From contig DGVW01000025.1 of assembly GCA_002396005.1 (NCBI GenBank), forward strand, positions 1 through 11,318: a stretch of DNA of 11,318 bases, written 5' to 3'. The position numbers and the translations under genes are program-made. Each line of letters starts with the position of its first letter. Position 1 is the stretch's first letter. Below, one piece after another: positions 1-6,561 of this stretch. Source of the stretch: Oribacterium sp. UBA4274. GTDB taxonomy: Bacteria; Bacillota; Clostridia; Lachnospirales; Lachnospiraceae. A model generated the notes under the pieces. The model did not search any database, had not been told where the DNA came from, and saw only the letters and a list, made by a program, of their open reading frames with translations.

Positions 1-33
1 GGTACGCAGTTTTCAAGGCACGATAAATTATAT

Positions 34-106
34 TCCTTCATAGCTCAGTCGGTAGAGCACGCGGCTGTTAACCGCGGTGTCGTTGGTTCGAGTCCAACTG
101 GAGGAG
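34..106 (+). tRNA. tRNA-Asn (anticodon GTT)
   Basis: Full cloverleaf by eye. The acceptor stem is 34-40 with 99-105, seven pairs including one T-G. The D arm starts at 43. The anticodon stem is 60-64/72-76, with GTT at 67-69 in a normal CTGTTAA loop. The T arm is GTTGG/CCAAC around TTCGAGT. The discriminator is G106, as expected for Asn. The 3' CCA is not encoded (TTT follows), so it would have to be added by the CCA-adding enzyme. It is the first of three closely packed tRNAs and lies only 4 nt before tRNA-Thr, so the cluster is probably one transcript. Confidence 0.95.
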
Positions 107-110
107 TTTA

Positions 111-183
111 GCCGGTATAGCTCAGTTGGTAGAGCAACTGATTTGTAATCAGTAGGTCTTCGGTTCGAGTCCGAATCCCGGCT
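111..183 (+). tRNA. tRNA-Thr (anticodon TGT)
   Basis: Cloverleaf with anticodon stem ACTGA/TCAGT (137-141/149-153), loop TTTGTAA and anticodon TGT at 144-146. The T stem is TTCGG/CCGAA. The acceptor stem GCCGGTA pairs with TCCCGGC except for one T-C mismatch at the sixth position. The discriminator is T183, and CCA is not encoded. The mismatch is mild and the rest of the molecule is canonical, so it is probably functional. It sits in the middle of the Asn-Thr-Met cluster. Confidence 0.94.
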
Positions 184-206
184 TTATCTTTTGAATAAAA
201 GATGAT

Positions 207-280
207 GGAACCGTAGCTCAGTTGGTTAGAGCAGTCGGCTCATAACCGATCGGTCCAGGGTTCGAGTCCCCGCGGTTCCA
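207..280 (+). tRNA. tRNA-Met (anticodon CAT), elongator-type
   Basis: The acceptor stem GGAACCG/CGGTTCC is perfectly paired, with discriminator A280. The anticodon stem is 234-238/246-250, with loop CTCATAA and CAT at 241-243. The first acceptor pair is a normal G-C, and the anticodon stem lacks the three consecutive G-C pairs of initiators, so this is not tRNA-fMet. A tRNA-Ile2 whose C34 becomes lysidine also reads as CAT; from the sequence alone elongator Met is more likely but not certain. There is one A-C mismatch in the T stem (CAGGG/CCCCG). CCA is not encoded. Confidence 0.9.
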
Positions 281-283
281 TTT

Positions 284-316
284 AAAGGAGAATCTGAAAA
301 GATTCTCTTTTTTTTT
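284..316 (+). terminator. Intrinsic terminator of the tRNA cluster
   Basis: An 8-bp perfect stem (288-295 with 300-307) closes a GAAA tetraloop and runs straight into nine T residues (308-316). A/T pairs at the base can extend the stem. It starts four bases after the tRNA-Met gene, so it ends the tRNA transcript and separates it from htpG. Confidence 0.93.
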
Positions 317-463
317 ATTCTTTTTTCTATATTCACTCACATCATCTCCTAAATGAAACAAGGCTAATAATCAATATATAAACATCTATAAAATATCTTT
401 CCTTCTTTATATAAATATTAAGTAATAAAAGTGCGGCTAGAATTGTGAAGAATAAATGAATTG
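317..463. other. AT-rich intergenic stretch upstream of the htpG control region
   Basis: No gene or convincing promoter is visible. It is AT-rich and unstructured. The 12-mer CACTCACATCAT at 334-345 is identical to 6735-6746, the outer part of the right end of the inverted-repeat element between purM and purO, so it may be a remnant of such an element; the similarity does not extend further. Confidence 0.4.
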
Positions 464-490
464 TTAGCAGCTACGCTTGCAGAGTGCTAA
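464..490. promoter_or_regulatory. CIRCE-like HrcA operator upstream of htpG
   Basis: The canonical CIRCE operator is TTAGCACTC, nine bases, then GAGTGCTAA. Here the left arm is TTAGCAGCT (464-472, six of nine matches), the spacer is exactly nine bases (473-481), and the right arm is GAGTGCTAA (482-490, perfect). CIRCE is the site of the heat-shock repressor HrcA, usually in front of groESL and hrcA-grpE-dnaK. Here it overlaps the -35 of the best promoter for htpG, the right place for repression. The degenerate left arm suggests weaker binding than at a perfect operator. Confidence 0.78.
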
Positions 491-505
491 TAGGGGTGCT
501 ATACT
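477..505 (+). promoter_or_regulatory. Probable sigma-A promoter of htpG (extended -10)
   Basis: The -10 is TATACT (500-505), preceded by TG one base upstream (TGC-TATACT), the extended -10 form. Exactly 17 bases upstream is TTGCAG (477-482), a weak -35 that keeps only TTG; weak -35 boxes are usual with extended -10 elements. The -35 lies within the CIRCE-like site, so HrcA binding would block RNA polymerase. Predicted transcription start is near 511-513, giving an htpG leader of about 155 nt. An alternative, TTGACT (540-545) with CATTAT (563-568), is weaker. Confidence 0.6.
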
Positions 506-537
506 ACATTACGTTGACTACTTGAAATATAAATTTC

Positions 538-642
538 CTTTGACTGATGCACATAAATCATACATTATCTGCCCGTATTCTCACAACATTATGTGGTACG
601 TTACGAGGTATTATGATTTCAGTTAAAAGGCATTGGTCAAAG
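538..642 (+). other. Rod-like stem-loop in the htpG 5' leader
   Basis: A 13-bp helix (538-550 with 630-642, including two G-T wobbles) encloses a nested 8-bp helix (555-562 with 612-619), then short helices 574-577/597-600 and 582-585/592-595. The structure ends 25 nt before the htpG start and leaves the ribosome-binding site (AGAGG near 655) unpaired. No T-run follows, so it is not a terminator. Possible roles are mRNA stability or expression control of a heat-shock gene; an inverted-repeat insertion is another explanation. Function is unknown. Confidence 0.55.
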
Positions 643-666
643 TATCATATCAAAAGAGGTGTTTAA

Positions 667-2757
667 ATGTCTAAGAAAGGTTCTTTATCAATTAATTCAG
701 AGAATATTTTCCCTATCATTAAAAAGTGGATGTACTCTGATCAGGATATCTTTGTTCGTGAGGTTATTTCCAATGCCTGTGATGCCATCACTAAGCTTGA
801 TAAGTTAAGCCTTATCGGTGAATGGACTAAACCTTCTGATTACAAGGGAAGAGTAGATGTTATCGTTGATTCTGACAAAAAGACAGTAACCATCAAGGAT
901 AATGGTCTCGGTATGACTGAAGAGGAAGTTGATAAGTATATTAATCAGATTGCTTTTTCCGGCGCTACTGATTTCATAAATACTTATAAGGATAAGGCTA
1001 ATGATGATCAAATCATCGGACATTTTGGTCTTGGATTCTACAGTGTATTCATGGTTGCCGATCAGGTTGAAATCGATACTCTTTCATATAAGGAAGGGGC
1101 TAAAGCTGTTCATTGGAACTGTAACGGCGGCACAGATTTTGAACTTACTGATGGCGATAAAACAGATATCGGTACCGTTATAACTCTTCACCTTAACGAT
1201 GACGCCCTTAAGTATGACAACGAGTGGGCAATGAGAGAGATCATCGACAAATACTGCTCATTTATGCCTGTAGAAATTTACATTACAAAACTTCCAAAAG
1301 ACAGTGAGACTATTGACGCCGATAAGAAGCTCGATACTGACGTTGTACTTGAAGAAATCCCTGAAAAGGTCGAGAAAGATAAAGACGGAAAAGAGACAAA
1401 AACTCCTGCACAGGTTAAGATTGAAAAGCGTCCACAACTTCTCAATGACACAAATCCTCTTTGGACAAAATCTCCAAGCGAGTGTAAGAAGGAAGATTAT
1501 ATAGAGTTTTACCATAAGGTTTTCCATGATTATAAGGAGCCTTTGTTCTGGATTCACTTAAATATGGACTACCCATATAACCTGAAGGGCATTCTTTACT
1601 TCCCTAAGATTAATATGGAGTACGAGTCAGCAGAAGGAACAATCAAGCTCTACAACAACCAGGTATTCGTTGCTGATAACATCAAGGAAGTAATACCTGA
1701 GTACCTCATGCTCCTTAAGGGTGTTATCGATTGTCCTGACCTTCCGCTCAATGTTTCAAGATCACAGCTTCAGAATGATGGTTTTGTTAAAAAGATTTCT
1801 GACTATATCACAAAGAAGGTAGCTGACAAGCTTTCCGGAATGTGCAAGGTAGATCGTGAAAACTACGAGAAGTATTGGGATGACATTGCACCATTTATCA
1901 AGTATGGCTGTCTCCGTGACGACAAGTTCTGCAAGAAGATGACAGATTACATTCTCTTCAAGGACATAAACGGAAAGTATCTTGCTCTTCCTGAGTGTCT
2001 TGAAGTCAATAAAATTGATACAGAAGAAGATACAGAAAACAAATCTGAGGCTGCATCAACTGAAACAAGCGGCAACACATCAACTGAGACAAAGACTGAC
2101 GACAATGCAAATACTTCAGACGCTGATAAAGATAAGAACAAGATCATCTATTATGTAACAGATGCTGTTCAGCAGAGTCAGTATATCTCAATGTTCAAGG
2201 AGGCCGGCAAGGATGCCGTAATACTTCCTGAGCGTATTGACCAGCCATTTATCTCTGAACTTGAAGCTAAGAATCAGGGTGTTCACTTCAGAAGAATTGA
2301 TGCTGACCTTACAGATGAATTTAAGGCTGATGTCACAGAAGATGAGCAGAAGCAGCTTGATGAGAAGTCCAAGAATCTTGAAACTGAGATCCGTTCTGCA
2401 ACAAAGAAGGATTCTCTCGTTGTAAAGCTTCAGAAGATGACACAGCAGAAGACAGCCGCCATGCTTTCAATATCTGAAGAAAGCCGTCGTATGAACGACA
2501 TGATGAAGATGTATGCAATGCAGGGTATGAGCATGGGCGATATGCCTGTTCAGGAAACTCTCATACTTAACACAGAACATCCTCTGGTTAAATACCTTAT
2601 GGATAACGGTCAGGATAGTACAAAGAAGGAGACCATCGATCTTATCTCCGAACAACTTTACGATTTAGCACGTATTCAGCAGTCTCCGCTGCCTGCCGAA
2701 GAGATGTCCAAGTTCATTGAGAGATCAAATGATATTCTTCTCAAGATGGCTGAATAA
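667..2757 (+). CDS. htpG: HtpG, bacterial Hsp90 molecular chaperone
   Basis: Cytosolic ATP-dependent homodimeric chaperone that remodels client proteins. The N-terminal GHKL ATPase domain shows REVISNACDA (31-40; E32 is the expected catalytic glutamate, N36 and D39 nucleotide/Mg contacts), DNGLGM (78-83) and GHFGLGFYS (118-126, lid). The middle domain has LPLNVSR (359-365), whose arginine reaches the ATP of the N domain. A charged linker lies at about 212-258. Residues 450-492 form an acidic Ser/Thr/Asn/Lys-rich low-complexity insert where E. coli HtpG has only a short loop; the chaperone fold resumes at IIYYVTDAVQQSQY. A Met-rich stretch (about 617-635) precedes the C-terminal dimerisation domain. 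At 696 residues it is longer than E. coli HtpG (624). Start ATG 667 follows AGAGGTG at about 655-661. TAA is followed directly by TAG. CIRCE and the extended -10 upstream suggest heat-shock control by HrcA. It is unrelated in function to the pur genes downstream. Confidence 0.97.
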   Translation: MSKKGSLSINSENIFPIIKKWMYSDQDIFVREVISNACDAITKLDKLSLIGEWTKPSDYKGRVDVIVDSDKKTVTIKDNGLGMTEEEVDKYINQIAFSGATDFINTYKDKANDDQIIGHFGLGFYSVFMVADQVEIDTLSYKEGAKAVHWNCNGGTDFELTDGDKTDIGTVITLHLNDDALKYDNEWAMREIIDKYCSFMPVEIYITKLPKDSETIDADKKLDTDVVLEEIPEKVEKDKDGKETKTPAQVKIEKRPQLLNDTNPLWTKSPSECKKEDYIEFYHKVFHDYKEPLFWIHLNMDYPYNLKGILYFPKINMEYESAEGTIKLYNNQVFVADNIKEVIPEYLMLLKGVIDCPDLPLNVSRSQLQNDGFVKKISDYITKKVADKLSGMCKVDRENYEKYWDDIAPFIKYGCLRDDKFCKKMTDYILFKDINGKYLALPECLEVNKIDTEEDTENKSEAASTETSGNTSTETKTDDNANTSDADKDKNKIIYYVTDAVQQSQYISMFKEAGKDAVILPERIDQPFISELEAKNQGVHFRRIDADLTDEFKADVTEDEQKQLDEKSKNLETEIRSATKKDSLVVKLQKMTQQKTAAMLSISEESRRMNDMMKMYAMQGMSMGDMPVQETLILNTEHPLVKYLMDNGQDSTKKETIDLISEQLYDLARIQQSPLPAEEMSKFIERSNDILLKMAE

Positions 2758-2920
2758 TAGAAAGTCTTATAAATATCAGCCGGTCTGTCGTTTAGGCCTT
2801 AGAACATGATGAGTATAACAGCTATATGATATAGACATTAAGAAGTTAAGAATTCTGTCAATGCATTAGTATTCCAAAGAAATGTCTTAAATTTTGTATT
2901 TTTACGGCGTTTTTACAGAC
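2758..2920. other. Gap after htpG, no clear terminator
   Basis: No gene is visible. A long-range pairing of AGACATT (about 2832) with AATGTCT (2881-2887), followed by T-rich sequence, could be a poor terminator, but the loop is about 45 nt, so I do not call it one. The rest looks unstructured until the promoter at 2921. Confidence 0.4.
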
Positions 2921-2949
2921 TTGACTCGGGTATTGTCATTTAATATAAT
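2921..2949 (+). promoter_or_regulatory. Strong sigma-A promoter of the purE leader or small RNA
   Basis: TTGACT (2921-2926, five of six consensus), spacer of exactly 17 bases, TATAAT (2944-2949, perfect). This is the best promoter in the window. Predicted start is near 2955-2957, more than 330 nt before purE, so transcription must cross the structured region and the terminator at 3159-3187 to reach purE. Confidence 0.88.
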
Positions 2950-2955
2950 TCACTT

Positions 2956-3187
2956 GTTATTGTTCATACGAATTGATTGAAAGGATTCATGAGGATGAAG
3001 CGAATGGTTACTAATGATTATACTGTTCACTACGCAGGAAATTCTGCCCTCGTATCCTCCGGACAGTGCGTTTTTGGTGCGGTTTTTTCCGTGCGCGATT
3101 TTTCTATTGGTCGTAAGTGCATTTTCGGCAATAATATCATCATGGATTTTGTATAACCAAGGAACAGCTATATGCTGTTCCTTTTTT
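2956..3187 (+). ncRNA. Structured RNA upstream of purE (attenuating leader or 6S-like small RNA)
   Basis: A transcript of about 230 nt is bounded by a near-perfect promoter and a strong terminator. Visible pairing: hairpin 2963-2993 (TTCAT and GAAT with ATTC and ATGAG, two-base bulge), then a long rod. The rod's helices are TGGTTA 3005-3010 with 3154-3159; 3012-3025 with 3129-3142 (10 of 14 pairs); CACTACG 3028-3034 with 3112-3119 (one bulge); and near the tip 3077-3082 with 3089-3094 around a T6 loop. A rod with internal bubbles ending in a terminator would fit 6S RNA, which lies beside purine genes in some bacteria (purK in cyanobacteria). It would also fit a purE attenuator, because CTGTTC (3023-3028) can pair with GAACAG (3162-3167) in the terminator. 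I do not recognise the conserved cores of purine, PRPP/ppGpp (ykkC), ZTP or THF riboswitches. The exact class is unresolved. Confidence 0.55.
3159..3187 (+). terminator. Intrinsic terminator about 100 bp upstream of purE
   Basis: Stem AAGGAACAGC (3159-3168) with GCTGTTCCTT (3174-3183), ten perfect pairs around a TATAT loop, running into six Ts (3182-3187). It ends the upstream RNA. I see no good promoter between it and purE (TACAAT at 3227-3232 lacks a -35), so purE probably relies at least partly on readthrough. That favours an attenuation role, although an independent small RNA with leaky termination is also possible. Confidence 0.9.
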
Positions 3188-3288
3188 AATGCAGTTAAAG
3201 CTAAAGATCCATTGGTAATAGCTGCGTACAATTGGCAGGATATCATGTTGCATGATTGCTGTCTTTGGCACAAGAAGGAGGAGACTTA

Positions 3289-3783
3289 ATGAAAAAAGTT
3301 GCTGTAATTATGGGAAGTGACTCAGATCTTCCAATAGTTGAAAAGGGAATAGCAGTACTCAAGGATTACGGTGTTCCTGTAGAAGTTCATGTTTACAGTG
3401 CCCACAGAACCCCTGAGGAAGCTGCCAGATTCTCTGAATCAGCCAGATCAAATGGATTTGGTGTCATCATTGCCGCAGCGGGTATGGCTGCTCATCTTGC
3501 AGGTGCAATCGCTGCCAACACCACACTTCCTGTTATCGGTATTCCTTGTTCATCCAAGGTTCTGGATGGAATGGATGCGCTTCTTTCAACAGTCATGATG
3601 CCACCAGGAATTCCGGTAGCAACTGTAGGTGTTAATACAGCAAAAAATGCTGCACTCCTCGCAATTGAGATTCTTGCTGTCGAGGATCAGAATCTGGCAA
3701 GGAAACTTCAGGATGAACGTGATGCCAACAAAGCAAAAATCATCGAGAAGAATGCTGCAATAGAAGCTCAGTTCAATGATTGA
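3289..3783 (+). CDS. purE: PurE, N5-carboxyaminoimidazole ribonucleotide mutase (class I)
   Basis: Cytosolic enzyme of de novo purine synthesis; class I converts N5-CAIR, made by PurK, to CAIR. The 164 residues match the usual length of about 160-170. Visible motifs: MGSDSDLP near residue 8 (phosphate-binding loop), SAHRTPE (about 38-44, catalytic His), AAGMAAHLAG (about 64-73), GIPCSS and MPPGIPVATV. SAHRTP points to class I rather than the animal-type class II, so a PurK partner is expected, but none is encoded here. Start ATG 3289 follows AAGGAGG (3275-3281) at ideal spacing. An in-frame ATG at 3256 would add 11 residues that include the ribosome-binding site, so it was rejected. A 150-bp gap separates it from purF. 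Confidence 0.96.
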   Translation: MKKVAVIMGSDSDLPIVEKGIAVLKDYGVPVEVHVYSAHRTPEEAARFSESARSNGFGVIIAAAGMAAHLAGAIAANTTLPVIGIPCSSKVLDGMDALLSTVMMPPGIPVATVGVNTAKNAALLAIEILAVEDQNLARKLQDERDANKAKIIEKNAAIEAQFND

Positions 3784-3866
3784 TAAGGTATTTGATATAC
3801 GGAACAGCTAACTTCCAAGTTAAGTCAAAGTCTTTATCAGAAAAATTGAACCATTTAAGAGCACCA

Positions 3867-3898
3867 TTTACAGTGTTTCAATGTACCGGAAATATAAT
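3867..3898 (+). promoter_or_regulatory. Possible promoter of purF-purM
   Basis: A perfect TATAAT lies at 3893-3898, 36 bp before the purF start. The only -35-like sequence is TTTACA (3867-3872), at a too-long spacing of 20 bases. It may be a weak or regulated promoter, or purF may be read through from purE; no terminator is visible in the purE-purF gap. Confidence 0.35.
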
Positions 3899-3933
3899 AA
3901 ACACTACACTAGACATATTTATTAAGGAGATTT

Positions 3934-5469
3934 ATGGGTAAACTTCATGAGGAGTGCGGTGTCTTCGGAATCTACTCCAGGACAACCAAACCAATGGCAC
4001 GTCTTACTTACTATGCACTTTATGCTTTGCAGCATCGCGGTCAGGAATCAGCGGGTATTGTTGTAAATGATGAAGGTCTTTTCCGTTTCCGTCGTGAACT
4101 TGGTCTCGTCAGCGAGGCCATGCCTCAGCATGAGATTAATCGTCTCGGCAATGGTCAAATGGCTGTAGGACATGTACGCTATGCCACCAGCGGCATCACC
4201 AATCGTATCAATACTCAGCCTATCGTAGTTAATCACGTAAAGGGACGCATGGCTCTCTGTCACAACGGAAATCTGGTCAATTCCTATGAACTCCGTTCTG
4301 AGCTTGAACTTAATGGATGTATATTCCAGTCAACGACAGATACGGAAGCTATTTCATACGTCATAACGAGAGAACGTATAAAGACCGGGTCTATAGAGCA
4401 GGCAGTTAACAATGCTCTCGATAAACTTCATGGTGCTTATTCACTTGTTATCATGTCCCCATCAAAACTCATCGCAGCAAGGGACGAGCATGGTTTCCAT
4501 CCTCTTTGCTATGGCAAATTAGAAGATGGTTCTGTCGTATTTGCCAGTGAATCCTGTGCCATCGAGGCAGTAGGCGGAAAGCTTGTTCGTGATGTTGAAC
4601 CCGGTGAGATCATGGTTGTTGATCACAACGGTATCCGTTCTATAAAAGATCACTGTAATAAAGTTAAACGATCAATGTGCGTTTTTGAGTATATCTACTT
4701 TGCCCGTCCTGATTCTATACTTGACGGAGCGTCCGTTCACGAGGCAAGAGTGCAGGCAGGCCGTTATCTCGCACAGGAACATCCTGTTGATGCCGATGTT
4801 GTTATCGGTGTACCTGATTCCGGTCTGGATGCTGCAGTTGGTTACTCCAGAGAATCCGGTATACCATATGGTATTGGACTTTTGAAAAACAAGTACATTG
4901 GCAGAACCTTCATTGCACCGGGACAAACTGAGCGTGAAAATCTTGTCAGAATCAAACTCAACGCTATCCGTTCAGAGATAGAAGGAAAGCGTGTAATCCT
5001 GGTTGATGACTCAATAGTGCGTGGTACTACCAGTGAGCGTCTTGTTCGCATCGTTAGAGAAGCCGGCGCCAGGGAAGTACATATGCGTATCACAGCACCT
5101 CCTTTTATGAATCCATGCTATTACGGTATAGACATTGACTCCAGAGAGAATCTCATAGCATGCCAGCACTCTGTTGAGGAAACTGCCAAAATCATAGGCG
5201 CAGATTCTCTGGGATATATATCTGTTGAGAATGTCATCAGAATTGCTGATCCAACGGGACAAAAGGGATTCTGTACCGCATGTTTTGACGGAAAGTATCC
5301 GACTGAGATCCCTTCAGTTACTTCCAAAAACCGCTTTGAGGAGAAAATCTCAAAGGAGTGGAGGGAGCAGCATAAATTTAAAGCTGATAAAGTTCCTTCC
5401 AGCGGTGAATATATAGAACTGTTCAATGATAACCCATGTGCGGCCATTAAGCCGGAAGAAAAGGAGTAA
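3934..5469 (+). CDS. purF: PurF, amidophosphoribosyltransferase (4Fe-4S type)
   Basis: Catalyses the committed step, PRPP plus glutamine to phosphoribosylamine. The N-terminal Ntn glutaminase starts at C8 after a seven-residue propeptide (MGKLHEE) that must be cleaved, as in the Bacillus enzyme. HRGQES, GHVRYATSG and HNGNLVN are glutaminase motifs. The C-terminal phosphoribosyltransferase domain carries the PRPP motif VILVDDSIVRGTTS (about 353-366). Four cysteines in the positions of the Bacillus 4Fe-4S ligands are present: C249 (SMCVFEY), C395 (NPCYYG), C447 and C450 (CTAC), so it is predicted to be an oxygen-sensitive iron-sulfur enzyme. 511 residues is slightly longer than the B. subtilis protein (about 476), mostly a C-terminal tail. 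The ribosome-binding site AAGGAGA (3924-3930) is close to the ATG. Its last codons carry the ribosome-binding site of purM. Confidence 0.97.
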   Translation: MGKLHEECGVFGIYSRTTKPMARLTYYALYALQHRGQESAGIVVNDEGLFRFRRELGLVSEAMPQHEINRLGNGQMAVGHVRYATSGITNRINTQPIVVNHVKGRMALCHNGNLVNSYELRSELELNGCIFQSTTDTEAISYVITRERIKTGSIEQAVNNALDKLHGAYSLVIMSPSKLIAARDEHGFHPLCYGKLEDGSVVFASESCAIEAVGGKLVRDVEPGEIMVVDHNGIRSIKDHCNKVKRSMCVFEYIYFARPDSILDGASVHEARVQAGRYLAQEHPVDADVVIGVPDSGLDAAVGYSRESGIPYGIGLLKNKYIGRTFIAPGQTERENLVRIKLNAIRSEIEGKRVILVDDSIVRGTTSERLVRIVREAGAREVHMRITAPPFMNPCYYGIDIDSRENLIACQHSVEETAKIIGADSLGYISVENVIRIADPTGQKGFCTACFDGKYPTEIPSVTSKNRFEEKISKEWREQHKFKADKVPSSGEYIELFNDNPCAAIKPEEKE

Positions 5470-5471
5470 TT

Positions 5472-6521
5472 ATGAATACAAAGAGCTATAGCGAGGCATA
5501 TAAGGATGCAGGTGTTGATATCACTGCAGGATACAAGTCTGTTGAGCTTATGAAGCAGTATGTTGCAAGAACCATGACTGCAGGAGTTGCTTCAGGTCTT
5601 GGAGGTTTCGGTGGACTTTTTGAACTTCCTGAAGGATATAAGCATCCTGTACTTGTTTCCGGAACTGACGGTGTAGGTACAAAGCTTAAGATTTCATTCC
5701 TCATGGAGAAGTACGATACTGTTGGTATAGACTGTGTTGCCATGTGTGTTAACGATGTTATCTGCTGTGGTGCCAAGCCGCTGTTCTTCCTTGATTACAT
5801 TGCCTGCGGAAAGAATGTTCCTGAGAAGATAGCTGACATCGTTAAGGGTGTTGCAGAGGGATGCGTTCAGAGCGACAGTGCACTTGTTGGTGGTGAAACA
5901 GCAGAGATGCCGGGCTTCTATCCTGAGGACGAGTTCGATCTCGCCGGCTTCTCAGTAGGTATCGTTGATAAGGACGATATCATCGACAACAATTCCATGA
6001 AGGAAGGGGATGTTGTCATAGCACTTCCAAGCTCAGGTGTTCATTCAAATGGATTCTCACTCGTTAGAAAAGTTTTTGACATTGACAATATCTCAAAAGA
6101 AGAACTCAAAAAGCCTCTCGCAGATCTCGAGGGTAAATCCCTCGGTGAAGCACTTCTCACCCCTACAGTTATCTATGTAAAGCCGGTCCTCAAGCTTCTT
6201 GAGAGTGTCAAGGTGAAAGGCATTAGCCATATCACAGGCGGTGGTTTCTACGAGAACATCCCGAGATCTATCCCTGACGGATACGGTGCAAAGATCAAAA
6301 TGGATGATGTAAAGGTTCTTCCTATCTTTAAGCTCATCCAGAAGACCGGTGACATCTCAACCCGTGATATGTTCAATACCTACAATATGGGTGTTGGCAT
6401 GAGCGTAGTTGTTTCGAAGGAAGATGAGGCCAAGGCCATCGAAATCCTCAAAGCAAACGGTGTAGAGGCATATCACCTTGGTGAGATCATAAAGTCAGAG
6501 GACAAGGTTGTTTTGGAGTAA
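5472..6521 (+). CDS. purM: PurM, phosphoribosylformylglycinamidine cyclo-ligase (AIR synthetase)
   Basis: ATP-dependent ring closure of FGAM to AIR, a cytosolic dimer of the PurM/PurL/SelD/HypE fold. The 349 residues equal the family norm. Motifs: SGLGGFGGLF (41-50), the ATP-binding loop SGTDGVGTK (63-71), MCVNDVICCGAKPLFFLDY (91-109), GGETAEMPGFY (140-150), SSGVHSNGFSLVR and ITGGGFYENIPR. It starts two bases after the purF stop, and its AAGGAG ribosome-binding site (5461-5466) is inside the end of purF, so the two are co-transcribed and probably translationally coupled. A small hairpin, GCTGA/TCAGC at 6525-6539, follows the stop without a T-run, so it is not a terminator. Confidence 0.98.
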   Translation: MNTKSYSEAYKDAGVDITAGYKSVELMKQYVARTMTAGVASGLGGFGGLFELPEGYKHPVLVSGTDGVGTKLKISFLMEKYDTVGIDCVAMCVNDVICCGAKPLFFLDYIACGKNVPEKIADIVKGVAEGCVQSDSALVGGETAEMPGFYPEDEFDLAGFSVGIVDKDDIIDNNSMKEGDVVIALPSSGVHSNGFSLVRKVFDIDNISKEELKKPLADLEGKSLGEALLTPTVIYVKPVLKLLESVKVKGISHITGGGFYENIPRSIPDGYGAKIKMDDVKVLPIFKLIQKTGDISTRDMFNTYNMGVGMSVVVSKEDEAKAIEILKANGVEAYHLGEIIKSEDKVVLE

Positions 6522-6561
6522 TCCGCTGACTCTATCAGCATAATGATAATTGTGTGATTAT

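Noticed and set aside
538..660. RNA thermometer masking the htpG ribosome-binding site
   Set aside because: The rod ends at 642, and the AGAGG site at about 655 has no good complementary partner in the leader.
2956..3187. Purine, PRPP/ppGpp (ykkC), ZTP or THF riboswitch before purE
   Set aside because: None of the conserved core sequences that I can recall for these classes is present, so only an unclassified structured RNA is reported.
3014..3289. A 91-codon open frame with a hydrophobic stretch upstream of purE, and an opposing 107-codon frame at 2950-3273
   Set aside because: Both run through the structured leader and across the strong terminator at 3159-3187, have no well-placed ribosome-binding site, and resemble no family I know. 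A very short leader peptide cannot be fully excluded.
3781..3860. Terminator after purE
   Set aside because: The short hairpin around 3809-3822 has a weak stem and no T-run. The 10-mer GGAACAGCTA shared with the upstream terminator (3161-3170 and 3801-3810) lacks its pairing arm here.
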